This document shows positions 52,194-64,000 of a DNA stretch of 64,000 nt, piece by piece. The DNA is from Dongia_B soli. GTDB lineage: Bacteria; Pseudomonadota; Alphaproteobacteria; Dongiales; Dongiaceae. The notes beneath the pieces were generated by a model. The model was not told the origin of the DNA, searched no databases, and saw only the letters and a program-made list of their open reading frames with translations. The translations under genes were made by a program, and so were the position numbers. Where the stretch lies: assembly GCF_034044715.1 (NCBI RefSeq), contig NZ_JAXCLW010000013.1, positions 1-64,000 of the forward strand, in the 5' to 3' direction. How positions within the stretch are numbered: position 1 is the first letter of the stretch; each line of letters opens with the position of its first letter.

Positions 52194-53155
52194 TGTAGGG
52201 ATACTCCCGCGGAACCGCCTGCAGTGATTTTCTGCGGAGCGCCGCTTTTCACATGAGTGAGGTAAGCGTCCTGGAGGCCGAGCCGGTCGGGCGCGAAACT
52301 AGCGACCTTGAAATCCTGGCCGACCAGCGTCTTCAGCAAGGCTGCATGCGCCAGGGAATCATCCGCCATCTCGATGACCGCATGTCCGGCATCCAGGCTG
52401 ATGATGGTGAGATCGGCAATCTGGTGCAGGGCAGTTTCCAACGCATCACTGCGGTCAGCGAGGTCGAGGCGCAGCCGGACACGCCCGAGGGTCTGCGCCG
52501 CCTGGCCAAGCGGTGCATAATCGACGAGGCGGCCATCGCGGATGATCATCATATGTGTCGAATAATCTTCCAGCTCGGCAAGGATGTGCGATGAAACAAT
52601 GATGGTCATGCCGTCATCGCGCAGGCGGCGCAAGACGGCGGCCAAGGCAATCCGCGCCTCGGGGTCGAGACCCGATGCCGGCTCGTCCAGCATCAGTACT
52701 TTGGGATCGTGAATGATCGCCTGGGCGATGGCGAGGCGCTGGCGCAAGCCGCGTGACAACGTCCCTGCCTTTTCCTTCAGGCGATCGGTCAGGTCGAGGC
52801 GCTCGGCCGCGCGCTGGGCTGCAGCCACCACCGAGGATGAGGCGACGCCCTGCGCCTGGGCCCGGTAGCGCAGGCATTGCTGCACGGTGAGGTCATCATA
52901 GAGACCGAAGAAATCCGGCAGGAAGCCCATGCGCCGGTGCGCGGCGCGCGGATCGTCATGAACATCGAGACCATCGATCGTCACCGAGCCGGCGAAGGGC
53001 CGGTCCAGCGCCGCGCAGATCCGCAGCAGCGTGGATTTACCTGCACCATTGGGCCCCACCAAGGCGGTGATGGTCAGCGGCGCGATCTGCGCTGACACGT
53101 TATCGAGCGCCCGGCGTCCAGGATAGTCATAGGTGAGATTCTGGATATCGATCAT
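52190..53155 (-). CDS. ABC exporter ATP-binding protein
   Basis: 321 residues. Walker A GPNGAGKST, Q-loop FLPDFFGLYDDLTV, signature LSRGLRQRLAIAQ, Walker B VLMLDEPASGLD and the switch His in SSHILAELE are intact. The C-terminal 90 residues (about 220-321) form an extension as in exporters of the CcmA/NodI type. It overlaps the permease gene by four bases, giving a two-gene export system. Confidence 0.92.
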   Translation of the reverse strand: MIDIQNLTYDYPGRRALDNVSAQIAPLTITALVGPNGAGKSTLLRICAALDRPFAGSVTIDGLDVHDDPRAAHRRMGFLPDFFGLYDDLTVQQCLRYRAQAQGVASSSVVAAAQRAAERLDLTDRLKEKAGTLSRGLRQRLAIAQAIIHDPKVLMLDEPASGLDPEARIALAAVLRRLRDDGMTIIVSSHILAELEDYSTHMMIIRDGRLVDYAPLGQAAQTLGRVRLRLDLADRSDALETALHQIADLTIISLDAGHAVIEMADDSLAHAALLKTLVGQDFKVASFAPDRLGLQDAYLTHVKSGAPQKITAGGSAGVSLQ

Positions 53156-53189
53156 AAGAGCCTGGGAAATCTGGGGCCTGCAAACGAGA

Positions 53190-53230
53190 ACCCCCTCGCC
53201 CCGCAGGATGAGCCGGCGGAACGAGGGGGT
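53190..53230 (-). terminator. Hairpin between gabD and the ABC exporter genes
   Basis: A 9-bp stem ACCCCCTCG/CGAGGGGGT (53190-53198 with 53222-53230) with a 23-base loop, just after the gabD stop. The minus-strand T run is weak (TTCTCGTTT), so termination is likely but not certain. Confidence 0.55.
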
Positions 53231-53251
53231 CGTTTTACGCGACGAGACGGA

Positions 53252-54736
53252 TCAGATGCCGCCCATGCACATGTATTTGACTTCGAGGAAATCCTCGATG
53301 CCGTATTTCGAGCCTTCGCGGCCGATGCCGGATTCCTTCACGCCGCCGAAGGGTGCGACTTCGGTGGAGATGATGCCGGTATTGATGCCGACGATGCCAT
53401 ATTCCACCTGCTCTGCGACACGCCAGACACGGCCGAGATCGCGGCTGTAGAAATAGGCGGCCAAGCCAAATTCCGTATCATTGGCGAGCTTGATCACTTC
53501 CTCTTCGGTCTTGAAGCGGAAGAGCGGCGCCACCGGGCCGAAGGTTTCTTCGCGGGCCACCGCCATATCGGAGGTGACGCCCGTCAGGATGGTCGGCTCA
53601 AAGAAGCTGCCGCCAAGCGCATGGCGCTTGCCGCCGGCCGCCACCTTGGCGCCCTTGCCGGTCGCATCGGCGATATGTTCCTCGACCTTGGCCACGGCCT
53701 TCATGTCGATCAGCGGGCCCTGCTGGGTTTCGCCCTTCAGGCCGTCGCCGACCTTCATCTTGCCGACCGCCGCCTTCAGCTTCTCGGCAAAGGCTTCGTA
53801 GACGCTGTCCTGGACATAGATGCGGTTGGCGCAGACGCAGGTCTGGCCGGTATTGCGGAACTTCGACATGATGGCGCCTTCGACGGCGGCATCGAGATCG
53901 GCATCGTCGAAGACGATGAAGGGGGCATTGCCGCCGAGCTCCATCGAGACCTTCTTCACTGTCGCGGCGGATTGCTGCATCAGCAGCTTGCCGATTTCGG
54001 TGGAGCCGGTGAAGGTGAGCTTGCGGACGATCGGGTTGCCAGTCATCTCGCCGCCGATCGCTGAAGCCGAACCGGTGACCACGCTGAAGAGACCGGCCGG
54101 GAGACCGGCGCGTTCCGCCAGGACGGCAAGGGCCAGAGCCGAATACGGCGTCTGGGTCGCGGGCTTCAACACGATCGGGCAGCCGGCTGCCAGCGCGGGG
54201 CCCGCCTTGCGGGTGATCATGGCCGCCGGGAAGTTCCACGGCGTGATCGCCGCGACCACGCCGATCGGCTCCTTGGTGACGACAATGCGCTTATCGCCCT
54301 GATGCGCCGGAATGACATCGCCATAGATCCGCTTGCCCTCTTCGGCGAACCATTCGATGAAGGAAGCGGCGTAAGAAACCTCGCCCTTCGCTTCGGCCAG
54401 CGGCTTGCCCTGTTCGGCGGTCATGATGGTGGCGAGGTCATCCTGATTTTCCATCATCAGGTTGAACCATTTGCGCAGCACGACGGAGCGTTCCTTCGCC
54501 GTCTTCTTACGCCAGGCCCCCCAGGCAGCATTGGCCGCCTCGATGGCGCGGCGGGTTTCGGCAGCCCCCATATTGGGGATCGTGCCGAGCACCTCGCTGG
54601 TGGCCGGATTGGTCACATCAATGGTCTTGCCGGAATCGGCATCCACCCATTGACCGTTGATGTAGCACTGCTGACGAAACAGGTCCTTGTCCTTGATCGG
54701 CAATGCAACATCAGCCTTCGCTACAGCTAGGGTCAT
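53252..54736 (-). CDS. gabD: NAD(P)-dependent succinate-semialdehyde dehydrogenase
   Basis: 494 residues from the ATG at 54736 (GAGG five bases before). Aldehyde dehydrogenase active-site residues are Asn168 (TPWNFP), Glu266 (MELGGN) and Cys300 (GQTCVCANR). The paired Cys302, found in succinate-semialdehyde dehydrogenases as a redox switch, is present. It converts succinate semialdehyde to succinate in the GABA shunt. The NADP/NAD preference cannot be told. A partner transaminase (GabT) is not nearby. Confidence 0.93.
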   Translation of the reverse strand: MTLAVAKADVALPIKDKDLFRQQCYINGQWVDADSGKTIDVTNPATSEVLGTIPNMGAAETRRAIEAANAAWGAWRKKTAKERSVVLRKWFNLMMENQDDLATIMTAEQGKPLAEAKGEVSYAASFIEWFAEEGKRIYGDVIPAHQGDKRIVVTKEPIGVVAAITPWNFPAAMITRKAGPALAAGCPIVLKPATQTPYSALALAVLAERAGLPAGLFSVVTGSASAIGGEMTGNPIVRKLTFTGSTEIGKLLMQQSAATVKKVSMELGGNAPFIVFDDADLDAAVEGAIMSKFRNTGQTCVCANRIYVQDSVYEAFAEKLKAAVGKMKVGDGLKGETQQGPLIDMKAVAKVEEHIADATGKGAKVAAGGKRHALGGSFFEPTILTGVTSDMAVAREETFGPVAPLFRFKTEEEVIKLANDTEFGLAAYFYSRDLGRVWRVAEQVEYGIVGINTGIISTEVAPFGGVKESGIGREGSKYGIEDFLEVKYMCMGGI

Positions 54737-54847
54737 GACTACCTCAGTAAGTTTGGGAAAGATGGTGAAGTATAGCCCCCGTCCAGGTAAATGCAAAGCA
54801 TGGCGGGGATGGCGGAATAGCCTGTCATGTCAACATGTTGCAATACT

Positions 54848-56122
54848 TCAGCCAACCACTGCAGTGGCCGCGGCGAAGCCGGAGCGGATCGCCCCTTCGA
54901 TGGTTGCCGGCCAGCCGGTTTCAACCCAATCGCCAGCCAGCCAGAGATTGCGATAGGCGGTCTTCGGACCCGGCCGGCGGCGCAATTGTTCGGGCGTTGC
55001 AGCAAAGGTCGCGCGCTTCTCCTTGACGATGCGCCAGGGCGGCATTTTATCCACGTCGCGGTCGTGGACTTTCGCCACATCGCGCCAGATCAGCGACGCC
55101 AGTTCCTCCGCCCGGCGATCGACCAGGGCCTCGGCAGCACTGCAGGTAACGGAGAGGATACCCGGTTTCTTGAAGACCCATTCCGCCGTCCCACCAATCA
55201 CGCCGGTGAAGCTAGGTTCGCCGCAGGAATCGTCGCTGAGATCATCGCAGCGGTAATGCGCATTGACGATGGCGCGGAAGGAATCCGGTGCGGTGATGAC
55301 GGGCAGCAGATCGGCAGCTACCGACGGTGTCACCGCCAGGATCACGGCGTCTTCAGCAGCGACGTCGATCTGGACCTTGCCGAAATCGAGCCGACTGATA
55401 CGGTCGCCCTCATAAGCGAGGCCGCGCAGCCGATGGCCGTAGCGGATTTCGCCGCCACGCTGCGCCAGCAGGGCGAGCGCGGGATCGACCAGGGTCTCCG
55501 AGAGACCGAGACGCGGCAGGACCGGATGCAGCGCCGCGCCGCCCTTGCCGAAGGTCTCCGCGAAAACCGCCCAGAGGCTCTGCGCCGAGGCATTGATGGG
55601 TTCAGTGTTCAGCACGGCAATCGCCAAGGGGGACCATAGGCGGCGATAGAGCACCGATTTCGGATCGAAGCATTGCGCCACAGTTGCATTAGGACCGGCC
55701 CGCTGCATCTTCAGCGCCGAAAGATAATCGGCGATGCGCGTGCCCGCGACACGACGATGCGGAAAGAAGATCCACCAAGGAAAGCGCCCCTCGGTCGGCC
55801 GCACGGTCCAGCGTTCACCGGTTTGCAGATCGATGAAGGGATAAACCGCCATATCCTGCGTGACCACCGTCGAGGCCGCGCCGATCTCGCTGATATAGGC
55901 CATCGCTGCCAGATTGCCGGTGACCATCAGGTGATTGCCGTTATCCAGCCGGCAGCCGAGATCGCTGTCATGATAGGAGCGGCAACGGCCGCCCGCCTGC
56001 TGCGCCGCTTCGTAGAGCACAACGCTTTTACCCGCGCGGCTGAGACGCATCGCCGCCGACAAGCCGGCGAGGCCGGCGCCGACGATATGAACGCGGCCAG
56101 ATATCGTTATTTCCGTCGTCAT
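54848..56122 (-). CDS. hpnE: Hydroxysqualene dehydroxylase HpnE
   Basis: 424 residues. The FAD motif GAGLAGLSAAMRL is near the N-terminus (15-27). The family signature GxGG-type segment GGRCRSYHD and LDNGNHLMV follow. The C-terminal FAD end is LWLAGDWVETGWPATIEGAIRSG. It performs the last step of bacterial hydroxysqualene conversion to squalene, the hopanoid precursor. It adjoins hpnD directly (no gap). Confidence 0.94.
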   Translation of the reverse strand: MTTEITISGRVHIVGAGLAGLSAAMRLSRAGKSVVLYEAAQQAGGRCRSYHDSDLGCRLDNGNHLMVTGNLAAMAYISEIGAASTVVTQDMAVYPFIDLQTGERWTVRPTEGRFPWWIFFPHRRVAGTRIADYLSALKMQRAGPNATVAQCFDPKSVLYRRLWSPLAIAVLNTEPINASAQSLWAVFAETFGKGGAALHPVLPRLGLSETLVDPALALLAQRGGEIRYGHRLRGLAYEGDRISRLDFGKVQIDVAAEDAVILAVTPSVAADLLPVITAPDSFRAIVNAHYRCDDLSDDSCGEPSFTGVIGGTAEWVFKKPGILSVTCSAAEALVDRRAEELASLIWRDVAKVHDRDVDKMPPWRIVKEKRATFAATPEQLRRRPGPKTAYRNLWLAGDWVETGWPATIEGAIRSGFAAATAVVG

Positions 56123-56974
56123 TCAAAGGAATCCGTAGCGCAAGGCAATCCACAGTTTGCGCCATTTCGGCACCGATACCGGCTGTGTCAGGTCGCGCCA
56201 ATCGGCGGCAATCAGCTTGTCGAGAATGGCGTGATACATGGCCCCCATCACCGCCGCCGGCCGCATCGCCTGCTTGGAACATTGCCGCATCGCCGCCTGG
56301 GCCTTGACGAAATGATTCTCGGCCTTGGCAGCCATGTCGCGGCAGACGGCGCGCAAGTTCGGATGTTTCAGCACGGCCTGTGGCTGGGTCGCATCGATCC
56401 CGTGCTGCTGCAGCACTTCGCGTGGCAGATAGAGCCGGTCGCGGCTGGCATCTTCGCTGAGATCGCGCAGAATATTGGTCAATTGCAGCGCTCGGCCGAG
56501 ATGATGTGCGACGGTATCGGCCTGGGGCTCGCGTGTGCCGAAAGCCCGCACCGAGAGCCGGCCCACCGCACTGGCCACCCGGTCGCAATAGAGATCGAGC
56601 TCGGCCAGGCTCGGCGCCTGAATGACAACGGCATCCATTTCCATGCCGTCGATCACCGCGATGAAATCATCGCGCCGCAGATCGAACATCTGCATATAAG
56701 GGAACAAGGCACGCGCCACTGGATGCTGCGGCTCGCCGCGATAGAGCCGATCGATCTCGATCCGCCATTCGGTCAGCCGGCGATGCCGTTCCTGATCGGT
56801 AAGACCGTCGTCATCGGCGATGTCGTCAACCTCGCGGCAGAAGGCATAGATCGCATACATCGCGTTGCGCCGGTCCGGCGCCAGCAGGCGCATGGCGCTG
56901 TAGAATGAAGTGCCAGCCGCCCGCACCTTGGCGGCGATCTCTTCCGTCAGCGCATTATCGATGTCAGCCGTCAT
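56123..56974 (-). CDS. hpnD: Presqualene diphosphate synthase HpnD
   Basis: 283 residues of the squalene/phytoene synthase family. The two Asp-rich motifs are EVDDIADD and the second site ARDRLYLPREV within LSEDASRDRLYLP. SFYSAMRLLAPDRRNAMYAIYAFCRE marks the family N-terminus. HpnD joins two farnesyl diphosphates into presqualene diphosphate. The start overlaps the hpnC stop by four bases. Confidence 0.94.
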   Translation of the reverse strand: MTADIDNALTEEIAAKVRAAGTSFYSAMRLLAPDRRNAMYAIYAFCREVDDIADDDGLTDQERHRRLTEWRIEIDRLYRGEPQHPVARALFPYMQMFDLRRDDFIAVIDGMEMDAVVIQAPSLAELDLYCDRVASAVGRLSVRAFGTREPQADTVAHHLGRALQLTNILRDLSEDASRDRLYLPREVLQQHGIDATQPQAVLKHPNLRAVCRDMAAKAENHFVKAQAAMRQCSKQAMRPAAVMGAMYHAILDKLIAADWRDLTQPVSVPKWRKLWIALRYGFL

Positions 56975-57843
56975 TTTATCCCCGAATTTCGTGACGGCCC
57001 GCCCTGCAGCACCGCGCGGCCAATTCCCTGTAATGTCGCCAGCGCAATCGCCGGCTTCTTCAGCTTGACCCGCATGGCCAGCGGATCATGTCGCCGCAAT
57101 AGATCGATCAGCTTGTCCGCAAGACGCACGATCACCGCGGCTTCACAGCGCATGCGCAGATCGCGCACCTCACCGGGCAGGCGGCGCGCCGTCTGCATCA
57201 GTTCCTCGGTCTCATCCAGCAGGCGATCCAGCACCCGGCGCAAGGCTGGGCTGCTTTTCGGTGCGTCTAGCGCGGTAACGTCGATCCCCTCGGCACCCAG
57301 ATGATCGTCCGGCACATAGACCCGGTTCATCTCACGATAATCCAGCGCACAATCCTGCAGATGATTGATGACCTGCAAGGCATTGCACAGAGCATCCGAT
57401 GGCGGCAGTGAGGACGGCGCTTCGCCATGCAAGGTCAATAGATAACGGCCGACCGGCGAGGCCGAGTAGCGGCAGTAATGCATCAGGTCGGCCCAGTCAT
57501 CGTAACGCAGCTTGGTGGCGTCGAGCCGAAAGGCAATCAGCAGATCTGTGCAATTGACGGGATCCAGCTTTGTCGCCTTCAAACTTTCGCGCATTGCCAC
57601 CGCCACCGGCACATCCTGGCGCGTCGGATCGAGGAGCACCTCTTCCATCAGATCGAGGCGGCGAATCTTGTCCTCAGGCAAGAGCGTCGGATTGTCGACA
57701 ATGTCATCGGCCATGCGCGCCCAGCGATAATAGACATGCACATGGTTACGCAGATCCGGCCGAATGAGAATGGACCCGACCGGAAAATTCTCGGTGCCGG
57801 TATTCTTCCCCGACGGTGTACTGATATCTTCTGCCATGGCCAT
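56971..57843 (-). CDS. hpnC: Hydroxysqualene synthase HpnC
   Basis: 290 residues from the ATG at 57843. The Asp-rich motif is RMADDIVDN and the second is LQDCALDYREMNRVYVP. The HENFPVG-like start here reads TENFPVGS, typical of HpnC. It converts presqualene diphosphate to hydroxysqualene. Upstream codons to 57960 overlap hpnB and are not used. The order hpnB-hpnC-hpnD-hpnE is the usual hopanoid squalene cassette. Confidence 0.94.
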   Translation of the reverse strand: MAMAEDISTPSGKNTGTENFPVGSILIRPDLRNHVHVYYRWARMADDIVDNPTLLPEDKIRRLDLMEEVLLDPTRQDVPVAVAMRESLKATKLDPVNCTDLLIAFRLDATKLRYDDWADLMHYCRYSASPVGRYLLTLHGEAPSSLPPSDALCNALQVINHLQDCALDYREMNRVYVPDDHLGAEGIDVTALDAPKSSPALRRVLDRLLDETEELMQTARRLPGEVRDLRMRCEAAVIVRLADKLIDLLRRHDPLAMRVKLKKPAIALATLQGIGRAVLQGGPSRNSGIK

Positions 57844-57856
57844 CAGCGTCGCATCC

Positions 57857-59029
57857 TCATGCCGTCTTCTTGGCCTGCATGCGGCCTTTCCATTCCCCAC
57901 CACGGCCGACCCAGTGCCGGCGCGCGGAATCCACCGTGGCCAAGAGATAGAATAAGGCAACCAGCGGCAGGAACGGCGCCCACAAAACGGAGCGGCGATA
58001 GTAATAGAGCGTCGGCAGATAACTGAGCGTCATCATCGCCCAGGCCATGATGCCGAGGCCGCGTGTGCCGGCATTGCCGTCAATGGTGAAGATGGGCGCC
58101 AGCAGATAGGTGAAAATCATTCCCAGCACGCAGCCGATCAGCAGCCGGGTGGAATGATTGAGCTGGGTGAAGGCCGAGCGAGCGATCAACATCCAGATAT
58201 CGCGCCATTGCGGATAACCGCGCAGGCTGGAGACATTGTCGGCCAGGCCGAGCCAGATCGGGCCATGCTTTTTCATCACCCGACCGAGAGCGCAATCGTC
58301 GATCAGCGCATCCTTGATGGCGGCGATGCCACCCGCGGCTTTCAAGGCCTTGCGCTCGACCAGCATGCAGCCGCCGGCCGCACCCGCCATGCGGCTCTTG
58401 GGATCGTTGATCCAGGCGAAAGGATAGAGCTTCTGAAAAAAGAAGATATAGGCCGGTATCAGCGCTTTCTCGGCAAAGGTATCTGTCCGCAACCGCGCCA
58501 TCAGCGAAACCAGTTTGTACCGTCCGGCTTTCGCATCGCCGGCACAGGCGCGCGCAACGAGGTTGCGCAGGCTGTCCGGTGCATGTTCGATATCGGCATC
58601 GGTCAGCAGCACGTATTGCGCCGACGGCATCACCTTCTCCAGCGCCCCAAGCCCCTGATGCACCGCCCACATCTTGCCTGTCCAGCCCTGCGTGAGGCGC
58701 TTGCCCGACAAAACCGTCAGGCGCTCGGTAGCACCGGCTGCCTCTGCCGCAGCCCGGGCTTCGGCAGCCGTGGCATCCTCGCTGTTGTCATCCACGAGAA
58801 TGACGCGAAAGGGTGCGGGATAATCCTGACGCAGCAGCGCGCCGATCGCCTTGCCCACCACGCCGGCCTCATTGCGAGCCGGGACCACGGCGGCGACAGG
58901 CGGCCAGGTTTCTGGCGCCGTCGCAACCGCCGGCTTCGGCAATTCCAGCCAGAAGCGACCGCGAAAGAGCAGCAGATAGAACCAAATTCCCACCGGAAGA
59001 CCGGCAATGGCGATCCAGATATCCGTCAT
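57857..59029 (-). CDS. hpnB: Hopene-associated glycosyltransferase HpnB
   Basis: 390 residues from the ATG at 59029. An N-terminal membrane helix precedes a GT2 domain: VVPARNEAGVV, VDDNSEDATA, and the TDADI Asp-x-Asp. Three to four membrane helices end it (about 285-380). A QWRD segment lies where a QxxRW-type motif would be. It is linked to hopanoid clusters by name and position; the activity of HpnB is not established. hpnC begins 13 bases downstream. Confidence 0.92.
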   Translation of the reverse strand: MTDIWIAIAGLPVGIWFYLLLFRGRFWLELPKPAVATAPETWPPVAAVVPARNEAGVVGKAIGALLRQDYPAPFRVILVDDNSEDATAAEARAAAEAAGATERLTVLSGKRLTQGWTGKMWAVHQGLGALEKVMPSAQYVLLTDADIEHAPDSLRNLVARACAGDAKAGRYKLVSLMARLRTDTFAEKALIPAYIFFFQKLYPFAWINDPKSRMAGAAGGCMLVERKALKAAGGIAAIKDALIDDCALGRVMKKHGPIWLGLADNVSSLRGYPQWRDIWMLIARSAFTQLNHSTRLLIGCVLGMIFTYLLAPIFTIDGNAGTRGLGIMAWAMMTLSYLPTLYYYRRSVLWAPFLPLVALFYLLATVDSARRHWVGRGGEWKGRMQAKKTA

Positions 59030-59156
59030 GATCGAAGCTATAGCGGCCGAAACCGTTCCGCTCCACCCAAATCTAGCATTGCGAAACACCGCTCGTAGCG
59101 GCGCTAAAACCATAAGATTTGTTTAACGGTTTGTCCGCAGACTGGCGAGGCAAGAA

Positions 59157-60302
59157 TTGGGATCGGGGCAGGTTTTGCTGACGCAATATATCCATTCGTG
59201 GCTTGAAACGACGCCGGCGACCTCGTCTTCCGAGGCTGATTGTCGCATCCTGGTGATCGCCAGCGACGAGAATTTACTGGAGATCATTCAGGATTGCCTC
59301 GCCCAACGGCATGTACGGGAAATTCGTCACGTCGCAACGCTGGCCGAAGCGGCACAGATCGGTATCGACGGTGCTTTATGGGATCTGGTCCTGATTTCCT
59401 GTCCGGACGGCCGCGATTTCCAATCGGTGAGGGGCTTGCGGCATGAAATCGGCCTGTCGCGCGCGGCGATCGTTGCCTTAGTGCCCAGTGCCGAGGATCT
59501 GCGCCACGCCATCGATGCCGGGGCCGATGATGCCCTTTCCCCGCCGCTGAACCGTGACACCCTCGATCTCCACATTGCCCATGCGTTGGAGCATCGCGGG
59601 TTGCGCAATGCCGTGGATCAATACTGGATCAGCACGGTCCAGGAACATGACGCCGATCTCGCCCGATTTGTCTATGATGCGGCGCCGGAAGCACTGATGC
59701 TGCTTGATTCCACGGGCATCATCCAGGCGGCGAATCCGGCGGCAGAAGAGCTGCTGCGCTGCGAAGCTACCTTGCTGACAGGCTCGCCGATCGGTGCCTT
59801 CATGAACGGAATCGCTCCCAACGCCAATGAGGAGCCGCGCATCGATCGCCTGTTGACGCAACTGAACCGTCCGAATGGCAAGCCGGTCGAGACGCAGCTT
59901 CATCGCCTGGACGGCAAAGCCATTCGGGTCGAAGTCGTCGGCCGCGCCGTAACCCGGCTCGGCCAGCCCGCCCTGGCCATTTCACTGCGCGACATGTCCG
60001 GCCGCGCACCCGCGCCGGCCAGCGCCGACAAGGCCGCGGACGGATGGGATCATCATGCAGCCATGCTGCGGTTGCTCGCGCAATTGAGCGATGAATTGCT
60101 GGCTCCCCTGGACGAAATCGTCCATTGCGCCGAGGTCATCCGCCAAGAGGCCCTGGGACCGCTCGGCGTGCCGCTCTATCACAGCTATGCCGCCGATATT
60201 CAGGAAAGCAGCCGCACCCTGCTAAAGTTGGTGGGGCGTATCATGGACATGACAAAAGACGGAGAGAACGGAGCGGCGGTCCCCGTCACCGATGCCGGCT
60301 AA
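59157..60302 (+). CDS. Receiver-PAS-HisKA-like protein with both phospho-sites lost
   Basis: 381 residues from a TTG (GAGG six bases before). Three regions are visible. First, a CheY-like receiver (about 29-150) where the phospho-acceptor Asp is Ser81 (WDLVLISCPDG) and the switch Lys is Pro129 (DDALSPPLN). Second, a PAS domain (about 168-290; DAAPEALMLLDSTGIIQAAN, with QTLxxLDG-type LHRLDGKAI). Third, a HisKA-like dimer helix pair (about 300-372) where the SHELRTPL box reads SDELLAPL, with Asp312 in place of His. There is no ATP-binding HATPase domain; the protein ends at the helix pair. It cannot be a normal kinase or a normal receiver and may act as a scaffold or decoy. It is divergent from hpnB and 26 bases from a terminator shared with rpoC. 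Confidence 0.85.
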   Translation: MGSGQVLLTQYIHSWLETTPATSSSEADCRILVIASDENLLEIIQDCLAQRHVREIRHVATLAEAAQIGIDGALWDLVLISCPDGRDFQSVRGLRHEIGLSRAAIVALVPSAEDLRHAIDAGADDALSPPLNRDTLDLHIAHALEHRGLRNAVDQYWISTVQEHDADLARFVYDAAPEALMLLDSTGIIQAANPAAEELLRCEATLLTGSPIGAFMNGIAPNANEEPRIDRLLTQLNRPNGKPVETQLHRLDGKAIRVEVVGRAVTRLGQPALAISLRDMSGRAPAPASADKAADGWDHHAAMLRLLAQLSDELLAPLDEIVHCAEVIRQEALGPLGVPLYHSYAADIQESSRTLLKLVGRIMDMTKDGENGAAVPVTDAG

Positions 60303-60332
60303 TCGCGCACGCGTCAGCCACCGTCGCGAACA

Positions 60333-60362
60333 AAAAGCCCCGCCGTTACCGGCGGGGCTTTT
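60333..60362. terminator. Bidirectional intrinsic terminator after rpoC
   Basis: A perfect stem GCCCCGCCG/CGGCGGGGC (60337-60345 with 60350-60358) with TTAC loop, flanked by A and T runs on both sides, between the plus-strand gene and minus-strand rpoC. Confidence 0.92.
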
Positions 60363-60387
60363 GCTTGAGCCTTTCGGCAAAAGCGGC

Positions 60388-64000
<3,613 letters not shown>

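Overview
The window is high-GC bacterial chromosome, very probably from an alphaproteobacterium of the Rhodospirillales type. The evidence is the purC-purS-purQ-purL-bolA-grxD arrangement, a DUF1476 (F-type ATPase zeta inhibitor) gene, a class II DAHP synthase, a glutamyl-tRNA synthetase with the N-terminus seen in alphaproteobacteria with two GluRS, and a hopanoid squalene-synthesis cluster (hpnB-hpnC-hpnD-hpnE). The lineage call is inference; no rRNA gene is present.

Layout. 1-2.7 kb is gene-poor: the start of a probable aspartyl/asparaginyl beta-hydroxylase-like gene runs off the left edge, followed by three small genes (a Gln/Lys-rich peptide, a Gly/Ser-repeat exported protein, a Gly-tailed lipoprotein) and about 1.1 kb with no convincing gene. 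2.7-6.6 kb is a tight operon for a three-subunit molybdenum hydroxylase (FAD, 2Fe-2S and Mo-cofactor subunits) ending in a MoaD/ThiS-like sulfur carrier. 6.7-11.4 kb holds tRNA-Leu(UAA), rnk, a CinA-type gene, a lipoprotein, sfsA, map and radC. 11.4-20.4 kb looks accessory: a Na/Pi cotransporter coupled to a P-type cation ATPase, an MFS carrier, a membrane alpha/beta-hydrolase, the C-terminal relic of an arginine deiminase gene, and a DODA-type dioxygenase gene broken by a one-base frameshift.

20.4-34.7 kb is housekeeping on the minus strand: grxD, rarD, bolA, purL, purQ, purS, purC, purB, rpsD, trmJ, cimA, with a few small unknowns. 34.8-36.5 kb is a plus-strand pair, a LysE exporter and a sarcosine-oxidase-like flavoenzyme. 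36.5-45.6 kb carries cysS, gltX, nadE, a nicotinate phosphoribosyltransferase, class II DAHP synthase and glutathione reductase. 45.7-49.7 kb is a complete polyamine-type ABC importer. 49.9-54.7 kb has dapF, an ABC-2 type exporter pair and gabD. 54.8-59.0 kb is hpnB-hpnC-hpnD-hpnE. Divergent from hpnB is a receiver-PAS-HisKA-like protein whose receiver Asp and kinase His are both replaced. The right edge is the 3' part of rpoC.

The most unusual items are the doubly degenerate two-component protein (59157-60302), the dedicated sulfur-carrier gene in the molybdenum hydroxylase operon, the ATPase/phosphate-carrier pair with its repeat-rich divergent control region, and the arginine deiminase relic. 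I found no CRISPR array, prophage, insertion sequence or complete secondary-metabolite cluster. Nothing here can be called a new system on sequence alone.
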